A DNA stretch of 64,000 nucleotides from Pseudaminobacter sp047739745 (lineage in GTDB: Bacteria > Pseudomonadota > Alphaproteobacteria > Rhizobiales > Rhizobiaceae): NCBI RefSeq assembly GCF_047739745.1, contig NZ_JBLLVA010000015.1:49698-113697 (forward strand), in the 5' to 3' direction. A program made the translations under genes and the position numbers. Below are positions 45,563-54,108 of this stretch, one piece after another; positions within the stretch are counted from its first letter, which is position 1; each line of letters begins with the position of its first letter. The notes under the pieces were generated by a model that saw nothing but the letters and a program-made list of their open reading frames with translations, was not told the DNA's origin and did not search any database.

Positions 45563-46972
45563 ATGAACGCACCGCGTACCCTCTACGACAAGATTTTCGA
45601 CGATCACGTCGTCGACCGCCAGGAAGACGGCACCTGCCTGCTCTATATCGACCGTCATCTCGTCCACGAGGTGACAAGCCCGCAGGCTTTCGAGGGTCTT
45701 CGCATGGCGGGGCGTAAGGTGCGCCATCCGGAGAAGACGCTTGCCGTGGTCGACCACAATGTCTCGACTTCTCCGGACCGCAAGAACGGCATCAAGAACG
45801 AGGAAAGCCGCATCCAGGTCGAGGCGCTGGCGCAGAATGCCCGCGACTTCGGCGTCGAATATTTCAACGAGGTCGATCGTCGCCAGGGTATCGTCCATAT
45901 CATCGGACCCGAGCAAGGCTTCACGCTGCCCGGGATGACCATCGTTTGCGGCGACAGCCACACCTCCACGCATGGCGCTTTCGGCGCGCTGGCCCACGGC
46001 ATCGGTACCTCGGAAGTGGAGCACGTTCTGGCCACGCAGACGCTGATCCAGTCTAAAGCCAAGAACATGCTTGTGCAGGTAGACGGGCAGTTGCCGGCAG
46101 GCGTGACGGCAAAGGATATCATCCTGGCGATCATCGGCGAGATCGGCACCGCCGGCGGCACCGGCTATGTCATCGAATATGCCGGCGAGGCCATCCGGTC
46201 GCTCTCCATGGAAGGACGGATGACCATCTGCAACATGTCGATCGAGGGCGGCGCGCGCGCCGGCCTGATTGCGCCTGACGAAACCACCTTCGCCTATGTC
46301 AAGGACAAGCCCCGCGCGCCGAAGGGCGAAGCCTGGGAGCAAGCGCTCGCCTACTGGAAGACGCTGAAGAGCGACGAGGGCGCCCATTTCGACAAGATCG
46401 TGCGGCTCGACGCCGCCAATTTGCCGCCGATCGTCAGCTGGGGTTCGTCGCCCGAGGATGTCGTCTCGGTGGAAGGCATCGTTCCCGATCCGGCGCTGAT
46501 CGCCGACGAGGCCAAGCGCGCCTCCAAGCAGCGCGCGCTTGACTATATGGGGCTGACCGCCGGCACCAGAATTACCGATATCGAACTCGACCGCGTCTTC
46601 ATCGGCTCCTGCACCAATGGCCGCATCGAGGATTTGCGCGAGGCGGCGAAGGTGGTCGAAGGCAAGACGGTCAATCCACGCGTCAATGCGATGATCGTGC
46701 CGGGCTCCGGCCTGGTGAAGGAACAGGCCGAGGCCGAGGGCCTCGACAAGATCTTCATCGCCGCCGGCTTCGACTGGCGCGAGCCCGGATGCTCCATGTG
46801 CCTGGCGATGAACGACGACCGCCTGAAGCCGCATGAGCGTTGCGCATCCACTTCGAACCGCAACTTCGAGGGAAGGCAGGGCTTCAAGGGGCGCACGCAT
46901 CTAGTGTCGCCCGCCATGGCGGCGGCAGCGGCGATCGCCGGAAGGTTCGTCGACATCCGCAACTGGCGGTAA
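45563..46972 (+). CDS. leuC: 3-isopropylmalate dehydratase large subunit
   Basis: [4Fe-4S] isomerase of leucine biosynthesis, 469 residues. Motifs are VCGDSHTSTHGAFGALAHGIG, FIGSCTNGRIEDLREAA and GCSMCLAMN for cluster binding, and STSNRNFEGRQG near the end. The partner leuD is not in the window. The 90-base region upstream has hairpins that may be an attenuator. Confidence 0.97.
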   Translation: MNAPRTLYDKIFDDHVVDRQEDGTCLLYIDRHLVHEVTSPQAFEGLRMAGRKVRHPEKTLAVVDHNVSTSPDRKNGIKNEESRIQVEALAQNARDFGVEYFNEVDRRQGIVHIIGPEQGFTLPGMTIVCGDSHTSTHGAFGALAHGIGTSEVEHVLATQTLIQSKAKNMLVQVDGQLPAGVTAKDIILAIIGEIGTAGGTGYVIEYAGEAIRSLSMEGRMTICNMSIEGGARAGLIAPDETTFAYVKDKPRAPKGEAWEQALAYWKTLKSDEGAHFDKIVRLDAANLPPIVSWGSSPEDVVSVEGIVPDPALIADEAKRASKQRALDYMGLTAGTRITDIELDRVFIGSCTNGRIEDLREAAKVVEGKTVNPRVNAMIVPGSGLVKEQAEAEGLDKIFIAAGFDWREPGCSMCLAMNDDRLKPHERCASTSNRNFEGRQGFKGRTHLVSPAMAAAAAIAGRFVDIRNWR

Positions 46973-47146
46973 ATGGCGCTTCGTAGAGCCTGATCCCGCC
47001 CGCAAGCTGGCGTTCCGCTGCGCCGGCTTGGCGGCGGGCGAACGGCTTCGCAATCCCGAAAGGGAAGAATTGCTGCTACCGGCTTAACCGCTTATTTGCC
47101 CCTTTGCCTCTACTGTCCCGCCACCGGTGCGGGATAGAGACGGGCT

Positions 47147-48349
47147 TTGGATTCAAGACTTTTCATTGCGCTGCTGACGCCGGCACTGACGCTGATCTTT
47201 GCCTTGGCGTTCGTCGTGCTTTGGACCTATCAGCGTCGCCGGCATTATATACTGGGCCTGGCCTTCGCTTATACGGCATGCGCGCTCGGCTTCGTGCTGC
47301 AAAACTTTCCGCAGCCGCTGGGGGAACTCGCATCGAGTATCGCCAGCAACCTGCTTCTCACGGCCGCCATGCTCAGCCTCGCGATCGCGGCGGTCACCAG
47401 ATACGGGCGGCGAGTGCCGCTGGTGGCACTCGGGCTGCTCGGCTTCGGTGGCATGGCGGTTTGGGGCTGGTTCAGGATTGTCCAGCCGGATCAGATGGAA
47501 CGCATATTCGCACTCAACTTCGCCTTCGGTGCAATTAGCCTGCTGATCGCTGCCGAATTGCGTGCGGTGAAGAACAAAGGGGGTGCCGACAAGGTCCTCA
47601 TGATCCTGGCGCTTATGGCGGCGGCGGATTTCTATATACGTCCGGTGGGTGCGTTCTGGATCGACGGGTCATATCGCGATCAGGACGATTTCTACCTGTC
47701 GTCCTACTGGATCATGACCAATTTCTCCACGGCGCTGTTTTCGGTCCTGATTGCGCTGTCGCTGGTCGGAGCGGTCGGGCTCGACGTGTTGCGGGAGCTG
47801 CAGGTCGAATCGCGCACCGATCCGTTGTCGGGACTACTGAACAGGCGCGGCTTTCACGAAAAGTCGGCAGTCTGCCTCGGCGGAGCGGCCGGCTACCGGC
47901 TGCCGGTGGCACTCGTCCTTGCCGACCTCGACCATTTCAAATTGGTGAATGATACCTATGGCCATGCCGTCGGCGACAGGGTGATTGCGGCTTTTGCCGC
48001 GCATCTGCGCGCCCTCGGCGGACCGAAAGCGATTGTCGGGCGCATCGGGGGCGAGGAGTTTGCGGCGATCCTGCCGGCCAGTGACCTGGGCGCGGCCCGG
48101 CTTTTTGCCGAGGGCGTGCGAGCCGCCCTTTCGCAGGAGGCAATTGCCGGCCTGCCCCTGCACGCAACTCAGATCACCGCAAGCTTCGGAGTTGCCGCCC
48201 GTCACGGCAATGAGGATCTTGGCTCGTTGATGCGGCGGGCCGACGACGCGCTCTATCAGGCCAAGAACAATGGCCGCGACAGCGTGCGCCTGGCCGGCCA
48301 TTCCGAAGACGTGCTTTCCCTCGCACCAAAACCTCTGCGGAGCGGGTGA
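47147..48349 (+). CDS. Membrane-bound diguanylate cyclase (GGDEF), paralogue 1
   Basis: Synthesises cyclic-di-GMP. The 400-residue protein has six to seven hydrophobic segments in residues 1-215 (a membrane sensor domain I cannot name) and a GGDEF domain starting at ESRTDPLSGLLNRRGF. The active motif RIGGEEF is intact. The allosteric I-site R-x-x-D expected five residues earlier is absent (GPKA there), so product inhibition at that site is unlikely. Start is TTG at 47147. It is related to the following gene in both halves. Confidence 0.88.
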   Translation: MDSRLFIALLTPALTLIFALAFVVLWTYQRRRHYILGLAFAYTACALGFVLQNFPQPLGELASSIASNLLLTAAMLSLAIAAVTRYGRRVPLVALGLLGFGGMAVWGWFRIVQPDQMERIFALNFAFGAISLLIAAELRAVKNKGGADKVLMILALMAAADFYIRPVGAFWIDGSYRDQDDFYLSSYWIMTNFSTALFSVLIALSLVGAVGLDVLRELQVESRTDPLSGLLNRRGFHEKSAVCLGGAAGYRLPVALVLADLDHFKLVNDTYGHAVGDRVIAAFAAHLRALGGPKAIVGRIGGEEFAAILPASDLGAARLFAEGVRAALSQEAIAGLPLHATQITASFGVAARHGNEDLGSLMRRADDALYQAKNNGRDSVRLAGHSEDVLSLAPKPLRSG

Positions 48350-48439
48350 GCGCGTTTTTCGCGGGTCAAGCAGGCTTCGTTCCCATCATCGTTAACGGCT
48401 TTTTTGCGTGGGTGTGATTGAACGTTCGGCGAGTGAGGG

Positions 48440-49660
48440 ATGCACGGCCGAATGAGCGGAGCAGGCTTTATCCTTGCAATCAATATGGTCGTCGCCGGTT
48501 TGCTGGTGTCTGCCTTCATGATGATTGCCGCCTATGATTCAAGGCAGGCCTGCGCACGGTGGATGGCGTTGGCCTACGGACTTGGCATGCTCTATGCGTT
48601 GATCGAGTTCGGTATAACCACGCTCGAAACCACCCGGCTGGCCGTCGTTCTTTCCTTCGCCGTGCTGCTGGCCGCCATGGCGGTGCTGAATGTCGGCGTC
48701 GCCAGGAAATACGAGGCGCCGGCGCCGCGCCGGCTGATGATCCTGGTTTTTGTCGTTTCGACGATCATGATCTATTTCGTGCAGGATCTGCCGCGCCAAT
48801 CGTTCTGGCGGATAATGGCCTATCAGGCCCCCTATGCGCTGATCAGCCTATTGGGGGCGAATATCGTCTGGTCGAAACGTCGGCCTGGCAGCAAGCTCGA
48901 TCTGGCCTTGGTCGCCCTCTTCTGCCTGGGCGCGTTGCAGTTCCTGAGCAAGCCGTTCATCGCCTATGCCGCCGGCGGATGGGGTGCTAATCCGCAATTT
49001 TACCTGCAGAGCAACTACGCCTTGTTCTCGCAGTCGCTCGGAACCGTTTTCACATTGGCGGTCGCTTTGATGATAATGGCCATCATCATTCGCGACATGC
49101 TGTCCGATGTCACCTTGCGCTCGGAGCTGGACGCGCTTTCAGGAGTGCTCAACCGTGGCGGCTTCGAGCGACGCGCCGAGGCGGCTCTCAACGACGCCAG
49201 GCGCCAGGGCCTGCCGCTGGCACTGGTGATCTGTGATTTGGATCATTTCAAGGACATCAACGACAATTTCGGCCACGCTGCCGGTGATGGCGTGATCAGG
49301 ACCTTTGCCGGGTTTCTACGGGCGGTCGCCGCCAACAACTATGTCGCCGGCCGTATCGGCGGCGAGGAGTTCGCAATTATCCTGCCCGGCGCCAATCTCG
49401 CCGCGGCACGGCTGTTTGCCGAAGGCTTGCGCAGCGCATGCGCCGGAGTGACGATCGAGGGCGCCCCCGAAGCCTGCCGGTTCACCGCAAGCTTCGGCGT
49501 GGCCGAGCTTGCGCCGAACGAACAGGTGTCCGACATTCTGGTTCGCGCCGACAAGGCGCTCTACGATGCCAAGAAAAGCGGGCGCGACTGCGTGCGGATT
49601 TCGCTGCCAAGAGCAGGCGGCACGAGCACCGATGGCGGTTTTTCCAACCAATCGGCCTGA
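48440..49660 (+). CDS. Membrane-bound diguanylate cyclase (GGDEF), paralogue 2
   Basis: A 406-residue protein of the same architecture as its upstream neighbour: hydrophobic N-terminal half (residues about 5-215), then RSELDALSGVLNRGGFERRA and the GGDEF domain with GRIGGEEFAIILPGANLAAARLFAEG. That stretch parallels GRIGGEEFAAILPASDLGAARLFAEG in paralogue 1. The catalytic GGEEF is intact and again no R-x-x-D I-site precedes it. Start is ATG at 48440 (or 48452). Only 90 bases separate the two genes, so they are probably a tandem duplication in one transcript. Confidence 0.88.
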   Translation: MHGRMSGAGFILAINMVVAGLLVSAFMMIAAYDSRQACARWMALAYGLGMLYALIEFGITTLETTRLAVVLSFAVLLAAMAVLNVGVARKYEAPAPRRLMILVFVVSTIMIYFVQDLPRQSFWRIMAYQAPYALISLLGANIVWSKRRPGSKLDLALVALFCLGALQFLSKPFIAYAAGGWGANPQFYLQSNYALFSQSLGTVFTLAVALMIMAIIIRDMLSDVTLRSELDALSGVLNRGGFERRAEAALNDARRQGLPLALVICDLDHFKDINDNFGHAAGDGVIRTFAGFLRAVAANNYVAGRIGGEEFAIILPGANLAAARLFAEGLRSACAGVTIEGAPEACRFTASFGVAELAPNEQVSDILVRADKALYDAKKSGRDCVRISLPRAGGTSTDGGFSNQSA

Positions 49661-49674
49661 TCGCCGATGGCCGA

Positions 49675-50022
49675 TTAACGGCAGGGACCGCCCTGCAGCG
49701 GGATCTCACCTTGATCGAAGCCGTACATGTAGCTGCGGCCTTTGACCAGAACCGGTGGCCTGTAGCAGTCGCCGTAGATGTGAGCGTGCTCGTCGAAATA
49801 AGCGACCTTCGGCGCGCCCGAGCGCGTGTACTGCCTCAGATTCCGGGCAAGATGACCCTGTCCGACGACGATCCGCTTGTAGCCTGCGGCGCTATCGACG
49901 ATGAGATTGCCGAAACTGTCGGCATAGACCCGGTCGTGGTCGCCGCCGGCCAGCGCCGGTGTGCCGGCACCAAAAGCCAGCAGCATCGCGGCCAGAATGC
50001 CCGAACTGAAATTCGGTCGCAT
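49675..50022 (-). CDS. Hypothetical small secreted protein
   Basis: A 115-residue exported protein. The start at 50022 has AAGGAGG nine bases upstream and gives a signal peptide (SGILAAMLLAFGAGTPALAGG). The mature part (DRVYADSFGNLIVDSAAGYKRIVVGQGH, quoted in part) is Tyr/Gly-rich with two cysteines (YGDCYRPP, GGPC). No family recognised. A CtrA-type site lies 45-60 bases upstream of the start. Confidence 0.72.
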   Translation of the reverse strand: MRPNFSSGILAAMLLAFGAGTPALAGGDHDRVYADSFGNLIVDSAAGYKRIVVGQGHLARNLRQYTRSGAPKVAYFDEHAHIYGDCYRPPVLVKGRSYMYGFDQGEIPLQGGPCR

Positions 50023-50066
50023 GGCGTGTTCCTCCTTGATCCGAGGCAAATCGCTCCAATGCGAGC

Positions 50067-50082
50067 TTAATGAATTATTAAC
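50067..50082. promoter_or_regulatory. CtrA-type binding site TTAA-N7-TTAAC
   Basis: TTAA at 50067 and TTAAC at 50078 are separated by exactly seven bases, a perfect match to the CtrA full-site consensus, with a further TTAA at 50088. It is 45-60 bases upstream of the secreted-protein start on the minus strand, a position where CtrA commonly acts at promoters. The remaining 50083-50422 spacer before sdhC shows no gene. Confidence 0.5.
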
Positions 50083-50422
50083 CTTTGTTAAGGGCGGGGT
50101 CGCTGAGGGCGCCGGCAATCAACGAATATAGTTAACGATTTTGCTGCGGTCCGTCCTCGCGGCCGCCCGGGTTGAAGCGTCCAGCAAGGGTTACTTCGCG
50201 CTGCCTGCGACAATTCAAGGGCCGCGACAGTTCGTCTCGGCTACAAGCTAAACCTTCAATCGATTGAACGTCAGATATGGGACTAAATGTGGATGATCGT
50301 ACAATTTTGCAGCTTTGACGCGATGCAAAAAGCGCATTAGAACGCCGCTGTCTGAGGTCGCATTCCGGGGAGCGAACGCCGCATACGCGCGCCAGCCGCC
50401 GGCGCGCCGAAAGGGGGAGCCA

Positions 50423-50827
50423 TTGAGCAAATCACCAGCCACCCAGGCCCGGCCACTCTCGCCGCATCTTACGGTCTATCGATGGCCGATCACCATGACG
50501 ATGTCGATCCTGCACCGGGTCACCGGCGCGGCGCTCTATTTCGGCACGCTTCTGGTGGCATGGTGGCTGATCGCTGCGGCGGTTTCCGAGGAATATTTCG
50601 AGTTCGTCAACGGCCTGTTCGGCTCCTGGTTCGGGCGTCTGGTGCTGTTCGGCTACACATGGGTGCTGATGCATCACATGATGGGCGGGTTGCGTCACTT
50701 GGTCTGGGACACGGGCGCGGGGCTTGAAAAGCACACCGCTTCCAGAATTGCCTGGGCGACGATCGTCGCTTCGGCGGTGCTGACCGTTCTTATCTGGATC
50801 GCCGGCTACATGGCGCGGGGGATGTGA
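50423..50827 (+). CDS. sdhC: Succinate dehydrogenase cytochrome b556 subunit
   Basis: Membrane anchor binding heme b and ubiquinone in complex II. The 134-residue protein has RPLSPHLTVYRWPITMTMSILHRVTGAALYFG-type N-terminal features (quoted in part; S-x-x-H-R-x-x-G), three transmembrane helices and the heme-ligand region HHMMGGLRHLVWD. The start is TTG at 50423, behind a strong AAGGGGGAG ribosome site; the open frame upstream has no support. First gene of sdhCDAB. Confidence 0.93.
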   Translation: MSKSPATQARPLSPHLTVYRWPITMTMSILHRVTGAALYFGTLLVAWWLIAAAVSEEYFEFVNGLFGSWFGRLVLFGYTWVLMHHMMGGLRHLVWDTGAGLEKHTASRIAWATIVASAVLTVLIWIAGYMARGM

Positions 50828-50829
50828 CG

Positions 50830-51213
50830 ATGGCCGATATGCGCACCCCTCTGAGCAAGGTCCGGGGCCTCGGTTCGGCCCGCGAAGGCACCGAGCATTT
50901 CTGGCGCCAGCGGCTGACGGCGGTCGCCAATGTGCCGCTTATCCTGTTTTTCGTCGGGCTGCTGATCGCGCTCAACGGCGCCAGCTACGCCGAGGTGCGG
51001 GCGGCGCTGGCCAATCCCTTCGTGGCACTGGTGCTGCTTCTGGTGCTGCTTTCGGCCCTCTACCACATGCGGATCGGCATGCAGGTCATCATCGAGGATT
51101 ATGTTCATGGCGAAGGCGCGAAGATCGTCCTGATCATGCTCAACACCTTCTTCGCCATTGCCGTCGGCGTCGCCTCGGCTTTCGCCTTGCTCAAACTTGC
51201 ATTCGGGGGCTGA
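50830..51213 (+). CDS. sdhD: Succinate dehydrogenase membrane anchor subunit
   Basis: A 127-residue anchor with three transmembrane helices and the family segments GLGSAREGTEHFWRQRLTAV and LYHMRIGMQVIIEDYVHGEG, which holds the heme-ligand histidine and the ubiquinone-site aspartate-tyrosine. It starts two bases after the sdhC stop (ATG at 50830) and ends three bases before sdhA. Confidence 0.94.
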   Translation: MADMRTPLSKVRGLGSAREGTEHFWRQRLTAVANVPLILFFVGLLIALNGASYAEVRAALANPFVALVLLLVLLSALYHMRIGMQVIIEDYVHGEGAKIVLIMLNTFFAIAVGVASAFALLKLAFGG

Positions 51214-51216
51214 CAG

Positions 51217-53058
51217 GTGGCCAAGGAACAGAATGGAACGGCATCGGCCGGCAAGGGCTATAGCTTCGTCGACCATAAGTTCGACGTGGTGGTGGTCGGT
51301 GCGGGCGGTTCGGGCCTGCGCGCAACGCTGGGCATGGCGGAGCAGGGACTGAAGACGGCCTGCATCACCAAGGTGTTCCCGACGCGCTCCCACACGGTCG
51401 CGGCGCAGGGCGGCATCGCCGCCTCGCTGTCCAATATGGGCCCCGATTCCTGGCAGTGGCACATGTACGACACCGTCAAGGGGTCGGACTGGCTCGGCGA
51501 CATGGATGCGATGGAATATATGGTGCGCCAGGCGCCTGCCGCCGTCTACGAGCTCGAACATTACGGTGTGCCCTTCTCGCGCACCGAAGAAGGCAAAATC
51601 TACCAGCGGCCCTTCGGCGGCCACATGATGAATTTCGGAGACGGGCCGCCGGTGCAGCGCACCTGTGCCGCCGCGGACCGTACCGGCCACGCCATATTGC
51701 ACACGCTCTACGGCCAGTCGCTGAAGTACAATGCCGAGTTCTTCATCGAATATTTCGCGCTCGACCTGATCATGAGCGAGGATGGCGTCTGCACCGGTGT
51801 CGTCGCCTGGAATCTCGATGACGGCACCATCCACCGCTTCTCTGCCAAGATGGTGGTGCTGGCGACCGGCGGCTATGGCCGCGCCTATTTCTCGGCGACC
51901 TCGGCCCACACCTGCACGGGAGACGGCGGCGGCATGGCCGCGCGCGCCGGCTTGCCCTTGCAGGACATGGAATTCGTGCAGTTCCATCCGACCGGCATCT
52001 ATGGCGCCGGCTGCCTGATCACCGAAGGCGCGCGCGGCGAAGGCGGCTATCTTGTCAATTCCGAAGGCGAGCGCTTCATGGAGCGTTATGCGCCCTCAGC
52101 CAAGGACCTTGCCTCGCGCGACGTGGTCTCACGCTGCATGACGCTGGAAATTCGCGAGGGACGCGGCGTCGGCAAGAACAAGGACCACATCTTCCTGCAT
52201 CTCGACCACCTCGATCCGGCGGTGCTGCATGAGCGACTTCCCGGCATCTCGGAATCAGCGAAGATCTTTGCCGGCGTCGACGTCACCCGCGAGCCGATCC
52301 CGGTGCTGCCGACCGTCCATTACAATATGGGCGGTATCCCCACCAACTACTGGGGCGAGGTGCTCAATCCGACGGCGCTCGATCCGGACCGGATCCAGCC
52401 TGGCCTGATGGCCGTGGGCGAGGCGGGCTGCGCTTCCGTGCACGGCGCCAACCGGCTCGGCTCCAACTCGCTGATCGATCTTGTGGTGTTCGGCCGCGCC
52501 GCCGCCATCCGTGCGGGCGAAGTGGTCGATCGCGCCGCGCCCGTGCCGTCGCTCAACGAAAAGTCGGTTGACCGGATCATGGATCGCTTCGACCGGCTGC
52601 GCCACGCCAATGGCGGCTCGCCGACCGCGGTGTTGCGCGAAAAGATGCAACGCGCCATGCAGGAAGACGCCGCCGTCTTCCGCACCCAGGAAACGCTCGA
52701 GCAGGGTTGCCGGCGCATTTCCGCGATCTGGTCGGAGCTGAAGGACATCAAGGTGTTCGACCGCTCGATGATCTGGAATTCGGACCTCGTCGAGACGCTG
52801 GAACTCGAGAACCTGATGGCCTGCGCCATAACCACGGTCTATGGCGCGGAAGCCCGCAAGGAGAGCCGCGGGGCGCATGCGCGGGAAGATTATTCCGAGC
52901 GCGACGATGCCAACTGGCGCATGCACACGCTGGCTCATCTGGATGGCGAGGGCAGGGTGACGCTGAGCTACCGGCCGGTGCACACCGAGCCGCTGCTCAA
53001 GGAAGAAGACGGCGGCATCAGCCTGGCAAAGATCGCGCCCAAAGCGCGCGTTTATTGA
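51217..53058 (+). CDS. sdhA: Succinate dehydrogenase flavoprotein subunit
   Basis: FAD-binding catalytic subunit, 613 residues. It has the dinucleotide loop VVVVGAGGSGLRATLGMAEQ, the covalent-FAD histidine in SHTVAAQGGIAA, the HPTGIYGAGCL substrate loop, the TEGARGEGGYLVNSEGERF segment and the C-terminal RKESRGAHAREDY. The start is GTG at 51217. sdhB follows after 15 bases. Confidence 0.97.
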   Translation: MAKEQNGTASAGKGYSFVDHKFDVVVVGAGGSGLRATLGMAEQGLKTACITKVFPTRSHTVAAQGGIAASLSNMGPDSWQWHMYDTVKGSDWLGDMDAMEYMVRQAPAAVYELEHYGVPFSRTEEGKIYQRPFGGHMMNFGDGPPVQRTCAAADRTGHAILHTLYGQSLKYNAEFFIEYFALDLIMSEDGVCTGVVAWNLDDGTIHRFSAKMVVLATGGYGRAYFSATSAHTCTGDGGGMAARAGLPLQDMEFVQFHPTGIYGAGCLITEGARGEGGYLVNSEGERFMERYAPSAKDLASRDVVSRCMTLEIREGRGVGKNKDHIFLHLDHLDPAVLHERLPGISESAKIFAGVDVTREPIPVLPTVHYNMGGIPTNYWGEVLNPTALDPDRIQPGLMAVGEAGCASVHGANRLGSNSLIDLVVFGRAAAIRAGEVVDRAAPVPSLNEKSVDRIMDRFDRLRHANGGSPTAVLREKMQRAMQEDAAVFRTQETLEQGCRRISAIWSELKDIKVFDRSMIWNSDLVETLELENLMACAITTVYGAEARKESRGAHAREDYSERDDANWRMHTLAHLDGEGRVTLSYRPVHTEPLLKEEDGGISLAKIAPKARVY

Positions 53059-53073
53059 TCGAGAGACAGTCGC

Positions 53074-53853
53074 ATGGTTGAACTCGCACTCCCGAAAAAC
53101 TCGCAGATGCGCCAGGGAAAAACCTGGCCGAAGCCGGAGGGCGCGACCAACCTGCGCGAATACAGGATTTACCGCTGGTCGCCCGACGATGGCGAAAATC
53201 CACGCATCGACACCTATTTCGTTGACATGGACGATTGCGGGCCGATGGTGCTCGACGCGCTGCTCTGGATCAAGAACAACATCGATCCGACGCTGACCTT
53301 GCGCCGCTCTTGCCGCGAGGGCATCTGCGGCTCCTGCGCGATGAACATCGACGGCTCCAACACCCTTGCCTGCACCAAGGGCGCCGACGACATTTCCGGC
53401 CCGGTCAAGATCTATCCGCTGCCGCACCTGCCCGTGGTCAAGGACCTGGTGCCGGACCTGAATAATTTTTACGCCCAGCATCGCTCGATCGAGCCTTGGC
53501 TGCAGACTGTTTCGCCCGAGCCCGCCAAGGAATGGCTGCAGAGCCATGACGACCGCGCCAAGCTCGACGGCCTCTATGAGTGCATCCTGTGCGCCTGCTG
53601 CTCGACCTCCTGCCCAAGCTATTGGTGGAACGGTGATCGCTATCTCGGTCCAGCCGTGCTGCTGCAGGCTTATCGCTGGCTTATCGATTCCCGTGACGAG
53701 GCGACGGGCGAGCGTCTCGACAATCTCGAGGACCCGTTCCGGCTCTATCGCTGCCACACCATCATGAATTGCGCCCAGACCTGCCCCAAGGGTCTCAACC
53801 CGGCCAAGGCGATCGCCGAAATCAAGAAGATGATGGTCGAGCGGCGGGTGTGA
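53074..53853 (+). CDS. sdhB: Succinate dehydrogenase iron-sulfur subunit
   Basis: A 259-residue subunit with three clusters: [2Fe-2S] in SCREGICGSCAMNIDG plus LAC, [4Fe-4S] in CILCACCSTSCPSYWW and [3Fe-4S] in CHTIMNCAQTCPKGLNP. It ends AEIKKMMVERRV. The last 39 bases of coding sequence and about 44 bases of 3' flank are repeated downstream in tandem (53898 and 53980). Confidence 0.97.
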   Translation: MVELALPKNSQMRQGKTWPKPEGATNLREYRIYRWSPDDGENPRIDTYFVDMDDCGPMVLDALLWIKNNIDPTLTLRRSCREGICGSCAMNIDGSNTLACTKGADDISGPVKIYPLPHLPVVKDLVPDLNNFYAQHRSIEPWLQTVSPEPAKEWLQSHDDRAKLDGLYECILCACCSTSCPSYWWNGDRYLGPAVLLQAYRWLIDSRDEATGERLDNLEDPFRLYRCHTIMNCAQTCPKGLNPAKAIAEIKKMMVERRV

Positions 53854-54010
53854 GCCGGCGATCGGCTTTCCGTTTGCGCGCCTGCGGCGACGCGGTGGCC
53901 GAAATCAAGAAAATGATGGTTGAACGGCGGGTCTGAGCGGCGATCGGTTTTTCGCTTGCGCGCCTGCGGCGACGCGGCAGCCGAAATCAAGAAGATGATG
54001 GTCGAGCGGC
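53815..54010 (+). repeat. Tandem copies of the sdhB 3' end (about 2.4 units, 82-83 base period)
   Basis: Unit 1 (53815-53897) is the sdhB tail encoding AEIKKMMVERRV-stop plus flank. Unit 2 (53898-53979) repeats it, and unit 3 (53980-54010) is a partial copy ending within the ERR codons. In unit 2 all four differences inside the 36 coding bases are at third positions (AAG/AAA, GTC/GTT, GAG/GAA, GTG/GTC) and leave the peptide unchanged. Unit 3 is identical to unit 1 over its length. The flanks (CGATCGG... GCGCGCCTGCGGCGACGCGG) are also nearly identical. Confidence 0.92.
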
Positions 54011-54108
54011 AGTCGGCGGCGAGGCTGCCATTCACGTGAGCGTGTTGCGACGTGATTTTGAAACCACCGGCCGATAGGCTAGGTCTTGGCGGCAGGAGGG
54101 TTTCCCCC

